Of a stretch of DNA of 64,000 bases, positions 1-8,533 are shown in pieces. Both the position numbers and the translations under genes were made by a program. The stretch is from positions 124,001 to 188,000 of the forward strand of contig NZ_FNNN01000004.1 of the NCBI RefSeq assembly GCF_900106755.1, in the 5' to 3' direction. The DNA comes from Bacteroides faecis MAJ27. Lineage in GTDB: Bacteria; Bacteroidota; Bacteroidia; Bacteroidales; Bacteroidaceae. The notes below the pieces were generated by a model. The model had not been told where the DNA came from, made no database searches, and saw nothing but the letters and a program-made list of their open reading frames with translations. How positions within the stretch are numbered: position 1 is the stretch's first letter; the number at the start of each line of letters is the position of its first letter.

Positions 1-78
1 GAATAAAACAAATCAGAGCAGTCTGAAGTCGTTTGACAGAAAAAAATAAATTCATGTTCTATGGTATTAAGGTTGTTA

Positions 79-134
79 TACTTTTGATAGTTGTTACAGT
101 GCAAAGATAGGCGCTCCGGAAGGAAGCGCCTATC
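79..134 (-). terminator. Hairpin after the susCD operon, abutting a leftward -7 box
   Basis: A perfect 10-bp stem (106-115 paired with 125-134, 9-nt loop) lies about 95 bp past the SusD stop and is a candidate transcript end for the leftward susCD operon, although only a short T-run follows. On the same strand the far arm runs into TATCTTTG (complement of 102-109), a good Bacteroides -7 element for a gene left of the window. A second -7-like octamer, TACTTTTG, is on the plus strand at 79-86. The rest of 1-228 shows nothing else I can support. Confidence 0.5.
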
Positions 135-228
135 ACTTTTGTTGCAAACGCTGTAAAAGATGTTACCTCTCAGTATACTTTTTATTAATAAGTGCTTTAC
201 TTAACGTCTGATACAGTCATCCTATGAA

Positions 229-1965
229 TCAATAATTCTTATTTTGAGTATATAATCCGGGAATATAATACAGCTGATTATAAGGTATCGGGAAAAACTC
301 ATTCTTATTCGGCTCATAATGGGCGTCTTTATAATATTGAGCATAAGTTTGTCCGTCATATACATTATTCTGTTCACTTGCAAAGTAAGCATTCAACGTT
401 TCGGAAGCAATTCCCCAACGACGTAAGTCAAAATAACGTCCATTTTCCATAGCCATTTCCAAACGACGTTCCCAACGCAGACATTTACGTGCTGTTTCTT
501 TATCCTGAAAATAAGACTCGGGATAAAGAGCGATCTCGCATTGGTCTTTGGCATAAGCAATATGTTTGTTTACTGAATTGGCAGCTCTCTCGCGAATATC
601 ATTAATAATAATACGTGCTTCACCCAGTTCACCCAGTTCTACCAATGCTTCAGCACGCATGAGCATCACATCCGTATAACGGAATACATAGTCATTCATA
701 GCAAAAGCTTGCCAAGACCCATTGTATGTTTCTCCTTTAGAACGCTGTGGAACTTCTTTCAAAGAAGTATAATATCCATACGTATTCGGTGTACGGGAAT
801 TATTCTTGGTCATCGTATATTCAGCTTCATATTTATACGGATATGTCGGCATACCTACCGTATGGAATAAACGTGGGTCCCACTTCTGTTCATCCACCTC
901 ACCATTGACCGGATAATCTATTTCCTCATTATAATCATCAAACATGGGTAAACCATCTTTAGTTTTGAATGCATTAACCAGGTTTTGTGATGGCTTATGA
1001 AAGTCCCATCCACAAGACCACATTCCCCAGCATCCATTCAAAGTGTTCGACCAGTTAGCCCGTCCATAACTTGTATTATCATCCTGATAGTCGGAACATT
1101 GTACTGCAAAGATGGATTCTTTACTGTTCTTGTAATCCGGCAAAAAGATATCTCCATAATCTTCCAGATAATCATAACCTGAAGCTGTCACCTCATTCGT
1201 ATAAGTTACCACCTTCTGCATATAGTCTTCGTTTATGTGACTCTCACCTGTCGTAGCCTCATAACCGTCTCCCCATGCCAAGTTCAAATAACATTTGGCC
1301 AGATAAGAGGCGGCGGCAATCTTATTAACCCGTCCTCCGTCAGTCTGTTCAGCAGGCAATACATTATAAGCAGTCTCAAAATCCGCAATCACCTTACCAA
1401 ACAGTTCTTCATAAGAAAACTCATCATTACGGATTTGCTCTATACTATTATTGGTATACGCTATTTCATCAATCCAAGGAACCTGACGGAATAATACCAA
1501 TAGCTTATAATAGAAATGTGCACGAAGGAATTTCACCTCAGCAACACGTTGTTCTTTTACATTTTCTCCCAAGACCCTGTCTCCGTTTCTGTCTAAAGCA
1601 ACCAATGCCCGATTGCAACGGGAGACAGCACAATATAAACGATACCAAAGTTCATCCATTTCATTTGGAGTAGTAGCTGTCAGCGTCGACCAAATTTCCA
1701 GAGGGTGATATCCTGTATCCGTCGTTCCCGATCCTCCTTTCAGACAATCATCAGAAGTAATGTCACCGTAAGGAAATAAGTTGAACGGATATGAATACCA
1801 ACAGTCTCCCAACATGGCATAAGCAGCGTTTACCATCTTTTCAGGATCTGAAAAAGCTTTATCCTCATCAATAACCGCTGTTGGACTATAGTCTAGAAAA
1901 TCATCACAGTTTGTCAAGGTCAAGCTCATCAGGCAAGCTGTCACTAACATATATATCTTCTTCAT
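229..1965 (-). CDS. SusD/RagB-family glycan-binding lipoprotein (SusD-1)
   Basis: Surface lipoprotein that caps the SusC channel and helps capture oligosaccharides. The N-terminus is a short signal peptide ending in a lipobox (LTNC, Cys about residue 20), followed by the usual SusD start (DDFLDYSP) and TPR-like helices. The C-terminal region carries the family's RRWG-type segment and a closing NEFFPIPYNQ stretch. Length (578 aa) is normal. It follows susC-1 by 19 bp on the same strand, the standard susC-susD order. Family assignment is secure; the ligand is unknown. Confidence 0.93.
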   Translation of the reverse strand: MKKIYMLVTACLMSLTLTNCDDFLDYSPTAVIDEDKAFSDPEKMVNAAYAMLGDCWYSYPFNLFPYGDITSDDCLKGGSGTTDTGYHPLEIWSTLTATTPNEMDELWYRLYCAVSRCNRALVALDRNGDRVLGENVKEQRVAEVKFLRAHFYYKLLVLFRQVPWIDEIAYTNNSIEQIRNDEFSYEELFGKVIADFETAYNVLPAEQTDGGRVNKIAAASYLAKCYLNLAWGDGYEATTGESHINEDYMQKVVTYTNEVTASGYDYLEDYGDIFLPDYKNSKESIFAVQCSDYQDDNTSYGRANWSNTLNGCWGMWSCGWDFHKPSQNLVNAFKTKDGLPMFDDYNEEIDYPVNGEVDEQKWDPRLFHTVGMPTYPYKYEAEYTMTKNNSRTPNTYGYYTSLKEVPQRSKGETYNGSWQAFAMNDYVFRYTDVMLMRAEALVELGELGEARIIINDIRERAANSVNKHIAYAKDQCEIALYPESYFQDKETARKCLRWERRLEMAMENGRYFDLRRWGIASETLNAYFASEQNNVYDGQTYAQYYKDAHYEPNKNEFFPIPYNQLYYIPGLYTQNKNY

Positions 1966-1984
1966 AATTCTTCCTTTTTAAATA

Positions 1985-4900
1985 TTAAAAACCAAGTTGT
2001 AAACCAAATGAAATAGAAGTAGCCAACGGATAATTCCAATCAGGATTCTCCGGATCAGAGCAAGTCAGACTTTTACTCTTGACAGTCAGCAAGTTTTGTC
2101 CTGACAAATAAACACGTGCACTGCTCATTTTGAATTTAGACAAGAACGATGCAGGCAAATTATATCCTAATTGCAGATTACGAAGTTTCAAATAAGAACC
2201 ATTTTCTACGAAATAGGTTGAGGAACGTCCTTCATCAGCTGTATTGTTAGTAGTCAATGCAGGGATAGTGGAACCTGTATTGTTTGTATTCCATGCACCC
2301 AACAAACGATTTCCCTTGTTTGAGCCAGCATCCGTTATACTCCAGAAGTCTGTCTGGAATTTCTGGTTATTGTACACATCTTTATCATATACACCTTGCC
2401 AGAACATGCTTAAATCAAATCCTTTATAATTCAGTGCAATATTCAAACCGTAAGAAAAAGCCGGAACAGGATTGTAAATCCAAGTCTGGTCATCAGCTGT
2501 TATGCCATTTTTACCATCGAGGTCAGCATACTTCAGACCACCGACACGCGCATTTGGCTGACCGGAAGCATCGACTTCTGCCTGATTCTGGAAAATTCCT
2601 TCTACTACATACCCTACGATGGAACCATAAGGCCGACCGGATTCAACCAGATTTTCAGTTGTCGTATGAGCATAAGACCCTGTTGACGTTTCCGGAAGGT
2701 AAGTGACCTTATTACGGAAGAAGTCCAGATTAGCAGTGACATCAAGACCAAGTCCACAAGCTAAGTTTTTACGATATCCCAGTGCAAATTCCATACCCCA
2801 GTTGCGCAAGGAAGGACCATTAGCCCATGAAGCGCCACCTTCGCCCAAAGCCCCCAGATAAGCAGGATTAATCAACATATCGTCTACATCCTTGACGAAA
2901 CCATCGACAGATCCATACAAACTACCCTTAAAAAGGGTGAAGTCCGTACCTATATTAAATTGTTCTGCAGATTCCCATTTCAGATTAGGATTGGCAAGTT
3001 GGGTAGCACGATAGCCTGACGGGAAAGTTCCTGAATATTGCAAAAACAAGTCATAAGCCGTAGAAGTTACCCGGTCCAGTCCATAATCGGCTACATACAA
3101 ACCAAACTGCGCATTGTTATCAATAGCCTGATTACCGGTCTGTCCCCATGAAAAACGCAGTTTCCAGTCATCCATCCAATCCTTCCGGAGCAGTTTCGAC
3201 AAACGTAGTCCCAGCGTGGCGGCAGGAAAAGTTCCCCAACGATTGTCCTTGCCAAAACGTGAAGAGCCGTCACGGCGAATAGTAAACGATGCCAGAATAA
3301 AATCATCATAGTTATAATCCACCTTTCCAAAGAAAGAAACCAGTCTATACCCTACTTTGGCACCGGAATTTCTCGTTGTTCCTGTTGCTGCATTCGGCCA
3401 CATATAGTCTTTATCTTCCAATGCATACTCTTCCGAATAAGCAGAGAAATCAATCACTGACTGCTTGGACATTTCAGTACCCAGTAATACAGTAAAATCA
3501 TGTTTATCTGCAAGCAGGAAATTGTAGTTGGCCGTGTTGGACCATGTCCAGTTTGTTTCATTATTATGAGACAATGTTGTCTTTGCAATATCATTATTGA
3601 CAATATCCGAATGATACGTATTCGTCATTGAATTAATGAAAGAAGAATAATGGTCGATACCAAAGTTAGATCGAAGTGACAGTCCTTTAATCGGTTTCAG
3701 TTCTACATATCCATTACCAAACAAACGCCAATAATCCAAATGATTATCACGGTTATCGTACGATTCGCGCAATGGATTCTGACGGTCGCTCATACCACCG
3801 ACAGGACCTGCAAATGTTGTCCCGTCTTCCTCATATACAGGAACAGTAGGTGCCATTTTCAGAGCATTCTCCATAGGAGCACAGTCCACCTGACTCGTAT
3901 AAGTCACAGTGAAATTCTCACCAACAGTCAGATACTTATTTACATTGTATGAAGAGTTCATGCGGGCTGATATATTCTCAAAATCCGTATATTTCAAAAT
4001 ACCATTATTCTTTTTATATCCAAGAGAAAACATGGTAGAATGCTTTTCATTGGCATGTGAGAGAGACAAGTCATAATTCTGAGAGAATCCTGTACGGGAA
4101 ATTTCATCCAGCCAGTCGGTATCGGAATATTTCATTGTCTTTTTCTGGTTGATATAGCCGTCATACAAGCCATTGACCGTATAATCCACATAACTCCCGG
4201 TTGCAGGATTCCACACAGAGATCGGAGTACCCGTTGCAGCATTCAGATTCAACCCATAGTTACTGGCATAAGCAACCGGATCTAAGCCATCATTCAAAGC
4301 AGCCTGCGCCATAGCAGTTGCATATTCCGATGTATTGGAAAGTTTCATTAAAGATTGAGGAGTATAAAACTGTGCAGTCAGATTGGCAGAGAAATCTACT
4401 TTCACCTTCTCGGCTTTCTTGCCTTTCTTTGTCGTAATGATAATTACACCATTTGATGCGCGCGAACCGTAGATAGAAGCAGAAGCGGCATCTTTCAATA
4501 CTTGCATGCTCTCAATATCATTTGTATTCAAAGAATTTAAAGCACGGGTAGTAGGTACTCCATCGACTACATACAACGGGTCTTGCGAAGAGTTGAAAGA
4601 ACCGATACCACGTATACGAACCGTACCGGTACCACTAGGTGAACCATTGGAAGTAATCGTCATGCCCGGTACCTTACCTTGCAAAGCTCGCATCGGATCG
4701 GCATCCGAAGTTGTCTTCAAGGTTTTGGTGGAAACGACTGCCACCGAACCTGTCAAGTCAGCTTTCTTTTGAGTAGAATAACCAGTCACAACGACCTCAT
4801 CCAACATTTCAGAGTCTTCCTCCAAAATTATATTTAACAAAGCTTTCGCTCCTACTCTGGCAGATTTAAAACCAACGTACGAAATCATTAGTTCGGAACC

Positions 4901-5107
4901 CTGTTTCACTGTCAGTGTAAAATTACCATCCAGATCAGTAATGGTTCCATTAGTTGTAGAAGTTGTTTCAACAACAGACGCACCGATAATCGGTTGCCCG
5001 TCCGTTTTGGAAGTGACATTTCCCTTCACTGTTATGTTTTGCCCCCAGAGGGCTGACATGAAAGCAAACAGGAAACAAACGCTGCAAAGAAGTTTTTTGT
5101 TCTTCAT
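1985..5107 (-). CDS. SusC-family TonB-dependent outer-membrane transporter (SusC-1)
   Basis: TonB-dependent beta-barrel that imports oligosaccharides with its SusD partner. After the signal peptide comes a carboxypeptidase-regulatory-like domain (about residues 25-110), a TonB box region (DEVVVTGYS), the plug with LYVVDGVP and SASIYGSRASNG motifs, and a long barrel ending in an aromatic residue (LQLGF). There is no STN domain, so it is not a classical anti-sigma-linked transducer. I chose the ATG at 5107 because MKNKK begins a standard signal peptide; an in-frame ATG at 5119 is possible. Its promoter differs from the boxes found at the other operons. Confidence 0.94.
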   Translation of the reverse strand: MKNKKLLCSVCFLFAFMSALWGQNITVKGNVTSKTDGQPIIGASVVETTSTTNGTITDLDGNFTLTVKQGSELMISYVGFKSARVGAKALLNIILEEDSEMLDEVVVTGYSTQKKADLTGSVAVVSTKTLKTTSDADPMRALQGKVPGMTITSNGSPSGTGTVRIRGIGSFNSSQDPLYVVDGVPTTRALNSLNTNDIESMQVLKDAASASIYGSRASNGVIIITTKKGKKAEKVKVDFSANLTAQFYTPQSLMKLSNTSEYATAMAQAALNDGLDPVAYASNYGLNLNAATGTPISVWNPATGSYVDYTVNGLYDGYINQKKTMKYSDTDWLDEISRTGFSQNYDLSLSHANEKHSTMFSLGYKKNNGILKYTDFENISARMNSSYNVNKYLTVGENFTVTYTSQVDCAPMENALKMAPTVPVYEEDGTTFAGPVGGMSDRQNPLRESYDNRDNHLDYWRLFGNGYVELKPIKGLSLRSNFGIDHYSSFINSMTNTYHSDIVNNDIAKTTLSHNNETNWTWSNTANYNFLLADKHDFTVLLGTEMSKQSVIDFSAYSEEYALEDKDYMWPNAATGTTRNSGAKVGYRLVSFFGKVDYNYDDFILASFTIRRDGSSRFGKDNRWGTFPAATLGLRLSKLLRKDWMDDWKLRFSWGQTGNQAIDNNAQFGLYVADYGLDRVTSTAYDLFLQYSGTFPSGYRATQLANPNLKWESAEQFNIGTDFTLFKGSLYGSVDGFVKDVDDMLINPAYLGALGEGGASWANGPSLRNWGMEFALGYRKNLACGLGLDVTANLDFFRNKVTYLPETSTGSYAHTTTENLVESGRPYGSIVGYVVEGIFQNQAEVDASGQPNARVGGLKYADLDGKNGITADDQTWIYNPVPAFSYGLNIALNYKGFDLSMFWQGVYDKDVYNNQKFQTDFWSITDAGSNKGNRLLGAWNTNNTGSTIPALTTNNTADEGRSSTYFVENGSYLKLRNLQLGYNLPASFLSKFKMSSARVYLSGQNLLTVKSKSLTCSDPENPDWNYPLATSISFGLQLGF

Positions 5108-5169
5108 GACACTAGGCATTAGTTTAATGTTATTAATTTAAAAGTACGAATTATCTCTTTTCGATGATG

Positions 5170-5194
5170 CAAATTACGGTTGATTTAAATCAAC
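5170..5194 (-). promoter_or_regulatory. Candidate susC-1 promoter with 16-bp palindrome
   Basis: On the minus strand a -7-like GTAATTTG (complement of 5170-5177) lies about 63 bp from the susC-1 start. Directly upstream is a perfect 16-bp palindrome, GTTGATTTAAATCAAC (5179-5194), placed like an operator. The 11-bp TTAA box array of the other CAZyme operons is absent here. Confidence 0.45.
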
Positions 5195-5324
5195 TGGCTG
5201 AAAAATATGTTTCAAATCCTGTAATATATGTTGCATTAAACACCATTTCACAGGGTTTTATACATTCCTCTTTTTAGCATACAAATAAAATTGAATTATA
5301 TTCCTGCACGAGTAGAGAAAACAT

Positions 5325-5332
5325 TATCTTTG
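5325..5332 (+). promoter_or_regulatory. -7 element for the epimerase gene
   Basis: TATCTTTG matches the Bacteroides TAnnTTTG -7 consensus. It lies 87 bp before the chosen ATG at 5419. No convincing -33 TTTG was found. Confidence 0.5.
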
Positions 5333-5418
5333 CACAAATCGTGACGACCTGTTACGGTTTGTGAATGCAAATAATGAATGGAAGAATCAACAAATACTCC
5401 CATAAAATAAGTAATGAT

Positions 5419-6291
5419 ATGAAAACAATCTCCAATGAACAACTTACGATTCAGGTCTCTCCGCACGGAGCCGAACTTTGCAGCATTTTTGCTAATGGCA
5501 AAGAATATCTGTGGCAAGCCGATCCAGCATTCTGGAAGCGGCATTCACCCGTACTTTTCCCGATTGTAGGAAGCGTATGGGAGAATGAATATCGGAATGA
5601 AGGCATCACTTATACACTGAGACAGCATGGCTTTGCCCGTGATATGGAATTCACTCTTGTTTCAGAGAAAGAAGATGAAGTACGTTACCAGCTGATGAGC
5701 AATGAAGGGACATTGAAAAAGTATCCATTCCCCTTCTGCCTGGAAATAGGCTACCGTATACAGGGAAAACAGATCGAGGTAATCTGGGAAGTGAAGAATA
5801 CCGGCGATAAAGAAATGCATTTCCAAATCGGTGCACACCCCGCTTTCTATTGGCCCGACTTTGATGCTTCCACGCAAGAACGTGGCTTCTTCGGATTCGA
5901 TAAGAAAGAAGATGTGAAGTATATCCTTATTTCGGAAAAAGGTTGTGCAGACCCTTCTGCCGAGTATTCTTTAGAATTGGCTGACGGGCTCCTGCCTCTG
6001 GATATACATACTTTTGATAAGGATGCTTTCATACTGGAGAACGAACAAGTTCATAAAGTGACTTTATACACCAAAGAAAAAAAGGCTTGTCTAAGTCTGC
6101 ACTTTCATACTCCGGTAGTCGGCCTTTGGTCTCCTCCCGCCAAGAATGCACCTTTTGTCTGCATCGAGCCCTGGTATGGACGATGTGACCGGGCGCATTA
6201 TACAGGCGAATATAAAGACAAAGACTGGATGCAACATCTACACCCGGATAAGACATTCAAAGGAGGATATACGATTGAGATTGAGGAGTAA
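5419..6291 (+). CDS. Aldose 1-epimerase (galactose mutarotase)-like protein
   Basis: Cytoplasmic protein of the LacX/YphB-type mutarotase-like group that interconverts sugar anomers. Features seen: N-terminal LTIQVSPHGAEL strand, the SPVLFPIVG motif, a central QIGAHPAF motif holding the conserved His, and a late CIEPWYGRCD motif with the conserved Glu. No signal peptide is present. The open frame begins at 5365, but homologous proteins start near MKTISNEQL, so I chose 5419. It is divergent from susC-1 and converges with the GH32 gene. A general sugar-metabolism role is as likely as a dedicated PUL role. Confidence 0.85.
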   Translation: MKTISNEQLTIQVSPHGAELCSIFANGKEYLWQADPAFWKRHSPVLFPIVGSVWENEYRNEGITYTLRQHGFARDMEFTLVSEKEDEVRYQLMSNEGTLKKYPFPFCLEIGYRIQGKQIEVIWEVKNTGDKEMHFQIGAHPAFYWPDFDASTQERGFFGFDKKEDVKYILISEKGCADPSAEYSLELADGLLPLDIHTFDKDAFILENEQVHKVTLYTKEKKACLSLHFHTPVVGLWSPPAKNAPFVCIEPWYGRCDRAHYTGEYKDKDWMQHLHPDKTFKGGYTIEIEE

Positions 6292-6359
6292 TCCGGCACG
6301 GCTTACAGCCAACCACCTCTATTATCAAAAGGATGAACAATTCCTGTCAAAAGCCAAAA

Positions 6360-6388
6360 CAGCTGCCAAACCTCACGGTTGGCAGCTG
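6360..6388 (-). terminator. Terminator between epimerase and GH32
   Basis: A perfect 10-bp stem (CAGCTGCCAA at 6360-6369, TTGGCAGCTG at 6379-6388) sits between two convergent genes. On the minus strand it is followed by TTTTGGCTTTTG, so it probably ends the GH32 transcript. It may also end the epimerase transcript. Confidence 0.7.
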
Positions 6389-6465
6389 CAAACACCTAAA
6401 TCTACAAAACCTAACTTAAAACTAACTCATAAATTCCACTTATAAAATACCTATTGAATTACGAC

Positions 6466-8346
6466 CTATAAACCTAATTTGTAAACGTTGAATGAATTTA
6501 CCCTGAATATACCCCCTTTACCATAAAAGCACATACGGTTGTATGGTTCCGTCGGGAAAACAAGATTGGTCATAGCTATCTTCCCCCCGTTCAGGAATAT
6601 CTCTACGGAGCATTTATCTACAAAAATATCCAGTTCATACGTATGGTTCTTTTGAATGGGTGCCCATGTAGCCAGCGCAAAATCATCGATATAATTGATA
6701 GAAGTTGTTTTCCGACGGTCATGTGCTTCTATCTCGTGCGGGGAACTGTTCTTTCCGAAATCTACGATACCACTTTTCGTACGGTCCATCACCAGTCTCT
6801 TCTCCGGAAGATTAAAGTAAATATCCACCTTCTCTCCTTTATCATTGAACAGGCTGAAGCCCATGATTTCCGCTTTTCCGTCCGTGATATTCAGTGAAAG
6901 TTCATAGGCTCCTTCATTATCAGACAATAAAGATTCGATATGGTAATCCTTGTCTACGGTAAACGAAGGAATCTCCCTGCACTCTTTCCGCAAATTTCCG
7001 GACTCCGCCACCGGGGCGGCAGAAAGATAGATATCCCCCTCCTGTGTATAAAGTCCCAGTTCACGCGGTAAAGCATTGGCACTGCGGAATTGCCTGGTCG
7101 GAACGATATTACAATATTGCCAGTTGCTCATCCAGGGCACGGCAATCACACGGTCACCGGTATTCGAAAAACAAACGGTGGCATAGTGATCTTTTCCCCA
7201 GTCCAACCATTTTGTGACATCAGGCCGATTGTCACAAATAAATTTCGTACCGTCAAAGTCTCCTATAAAATATTGGGTACCACTACCCCCAAAGTAACAT
7301 CCGGGATTAACGTTCACTATCAATGCCCATTTTTTATCATTGCTATTACCGTCTACGGGAAGTTCTACCATGTCCGGGCATTCAAACTGAGATGGTTGCA
7401 CTCCGTAGCCTTCGCCAAAACTACTCAGATAGTTCCAGTCTTTCAGATTCCGTGAATCATAGAAACGCATTTCTTTATCAGCGGAAACAATCATCACCCA
7501 TTTACTCTCCGGAGCATACCAAAAAACTTTCGGGTCGCGAAAATCTCTCAAACCGTCCGAAGGGCGCAGGACAGGATTATTCTCATATTTCGTAAAGGTA
7601 CGACCATTGTCATCACTGTAAGCCAGACATTGAATCTGTCCGTTCTTATCGCTGGCCGAAGTATAGAAAGCCAGAATAGAGCCTGCTCCATAACCGGCCA
7701 TATTCTCCTGATCGACAATGGAACTCCCGGAGAAGATATGCCCCAATGTGTCACGGGCAATGGCAGGAGCCAGATGTTCCCAGTGCATCAGGTCTTTGCT
7801 GACAGAATGTCCCCAATGCATATTTCCCCATTTGGAACCGTAAGGGTTATACTGATAATACAAATGATATTCTCCATCTTTATAAACCAGTCCGTTAGCA
7901 TCGTTCATCCAACCATAGAGGGGAGTATGGTGGTAAACAGGACGAAACTTATCCGTATTGGTTGTATCGAATGTATCGGACAGCCTGATTTCTTTCCAGC
8001 AAAGTGCATCTTTTGACTTATTACGGATATGCACGGTGGCTGTTTTGGCATTGGCAGGCAGAGAAAACGGGACAAAATAATCGACTTTATTCTGTGCCAG
8101 ACGGATATCCATATCAGTATCGGCAGCGTCTCCTGTGTTCAGGCGAACCTGGCTTTCCGCACTTTCTTCCTCTATCGGAAGCAGCAGATAGCGGGTAGGG
8201 TTTGTAATATGGATCACAGTCAGGCTATCACCTTTCTGTTCCAGGGTGAATGTACTTTTGGGTATATAGCAATAGGTCAGTCCACAGGAAACTGCCAGCG
8301 CAAGCGCAGCACCTTTACATAGTTTTATCCAAGGGGTTGTATTCAT
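6466..8346 (-). CDS. Glycoside hydrolase family 32 (fructosidase-type) exo-enzyme
   Basis: GH32 enzymes cleave beta-fructosides with retention. The three catalytic signatures are present: MNDANG (nucleophile D149), FRDPK (D271, transition-state stabiliser) and FECPD (acid/base E322), on a five-bladed propeller, followed by the usual beta-sandwich. Before the propeller there is an extra 100-residue beta-rich N-terminal region. A hydrophobic N-terminus indicates export. Start chosen at MNTTPW (8346) rather than the in-frame ATG at 8370. It is the last gene of the 17558-6466 unit but is 188 bp from its upstream neighbour and has its own promoter-like dyad. A fructosidase beside GH2 and GH92 enzymes is unusual. 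Confidence 0.9.
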   Translation of the reverse strand: MNTTPWIKLCKGAALALAVSCGLTYCYIPKSTFTLEQKGDSLTVIHITNPTRYLLLPIEEESAESQVRLNTGDAADTDMDIRLAQNKVDYFVPFSLPANAKTATVHIRNKSKDALCWKEIRLSDTFDTTNTDKFRPVYHHTPLYGWMNDANGLVYKDGEYHLYYQYNPYGSKWGNMHWGHSVSKDLMHWEHLAPAIARDTLGHIFSGSSIVDQENMAGYGAGSILAFYTSASDKNGQIQCLAYSDDNGRTFTKYENNPVLRPSDGLRDFRDPKVFWYAPESKWVMIVSADKEMRFYDSRNLKDWNYLSSFGEGYGVQPSQFECPDMVELPVDGNSNDKKWALIVNVNPGCYFGGSGTQYFIGDFDGTKFICDNRPDVTKWLDWGKDHYATVCFSNTGDRVIAVPWMSNWQYCNIVPTRQFRSANALPRELGLYTQEGDIYLSAAPVAESGNLRKECREIPSFTVDKDYHIESLLSDNEGAYELSLNITDGKAEIMGFSLFNDKGEKVDIYFNLPEKRLVMDRTKSGIVDFGKNSSPHEIEAHDRRKTTSINYIDDFALATWAPIQKNHTYELDIFVDKCSVEIFLNGGKIAMTNLVFPTEPYNRMCFYGKGGIFRVNSFNVYKLGL

Positions 8347-8388
8347 GGTAACAGAGTATTCAGTTTGCACAAGTAGTTAATCAAAAAT

Positions 8389-8425
8389 GACGAAGGCAAA
8401 GATAGGGGATATCTTCACCTTCGTC
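8389..8425 (-). promoter_or_regulatory. Dyad overlapping an internal -7 box before GH32
   Basis: GACGAAGG (8389-8396) pairs perfectly with CCTTCGTC (8418-8425), and an inner AAGATA/TATCTT pair extends the dyad. The minus-strand -7 octamer TATCTTTG (complement of 8397-8404) lies inside it. There is no T-tract, so this looks like an operator over a secondary GH32 promoter rather than a terminator. Confidence 0.45.
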
Positions 8426-8533
8426 TATAAACTTTGTTTCAAAGAGTAATATTTTTGATACATGATCAAAGAAAAGCATATGGAAGATTTTATCCGACCA
8501 GCCTGCTATAAGGAAAGTACTGGCCAGATTCAC

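Noticed and set aside
5365..5418. Longer N-terminus for the epimerase-like protein
   Set aside because: The extra 18 residues do not look like the family's start or a signal peptide.
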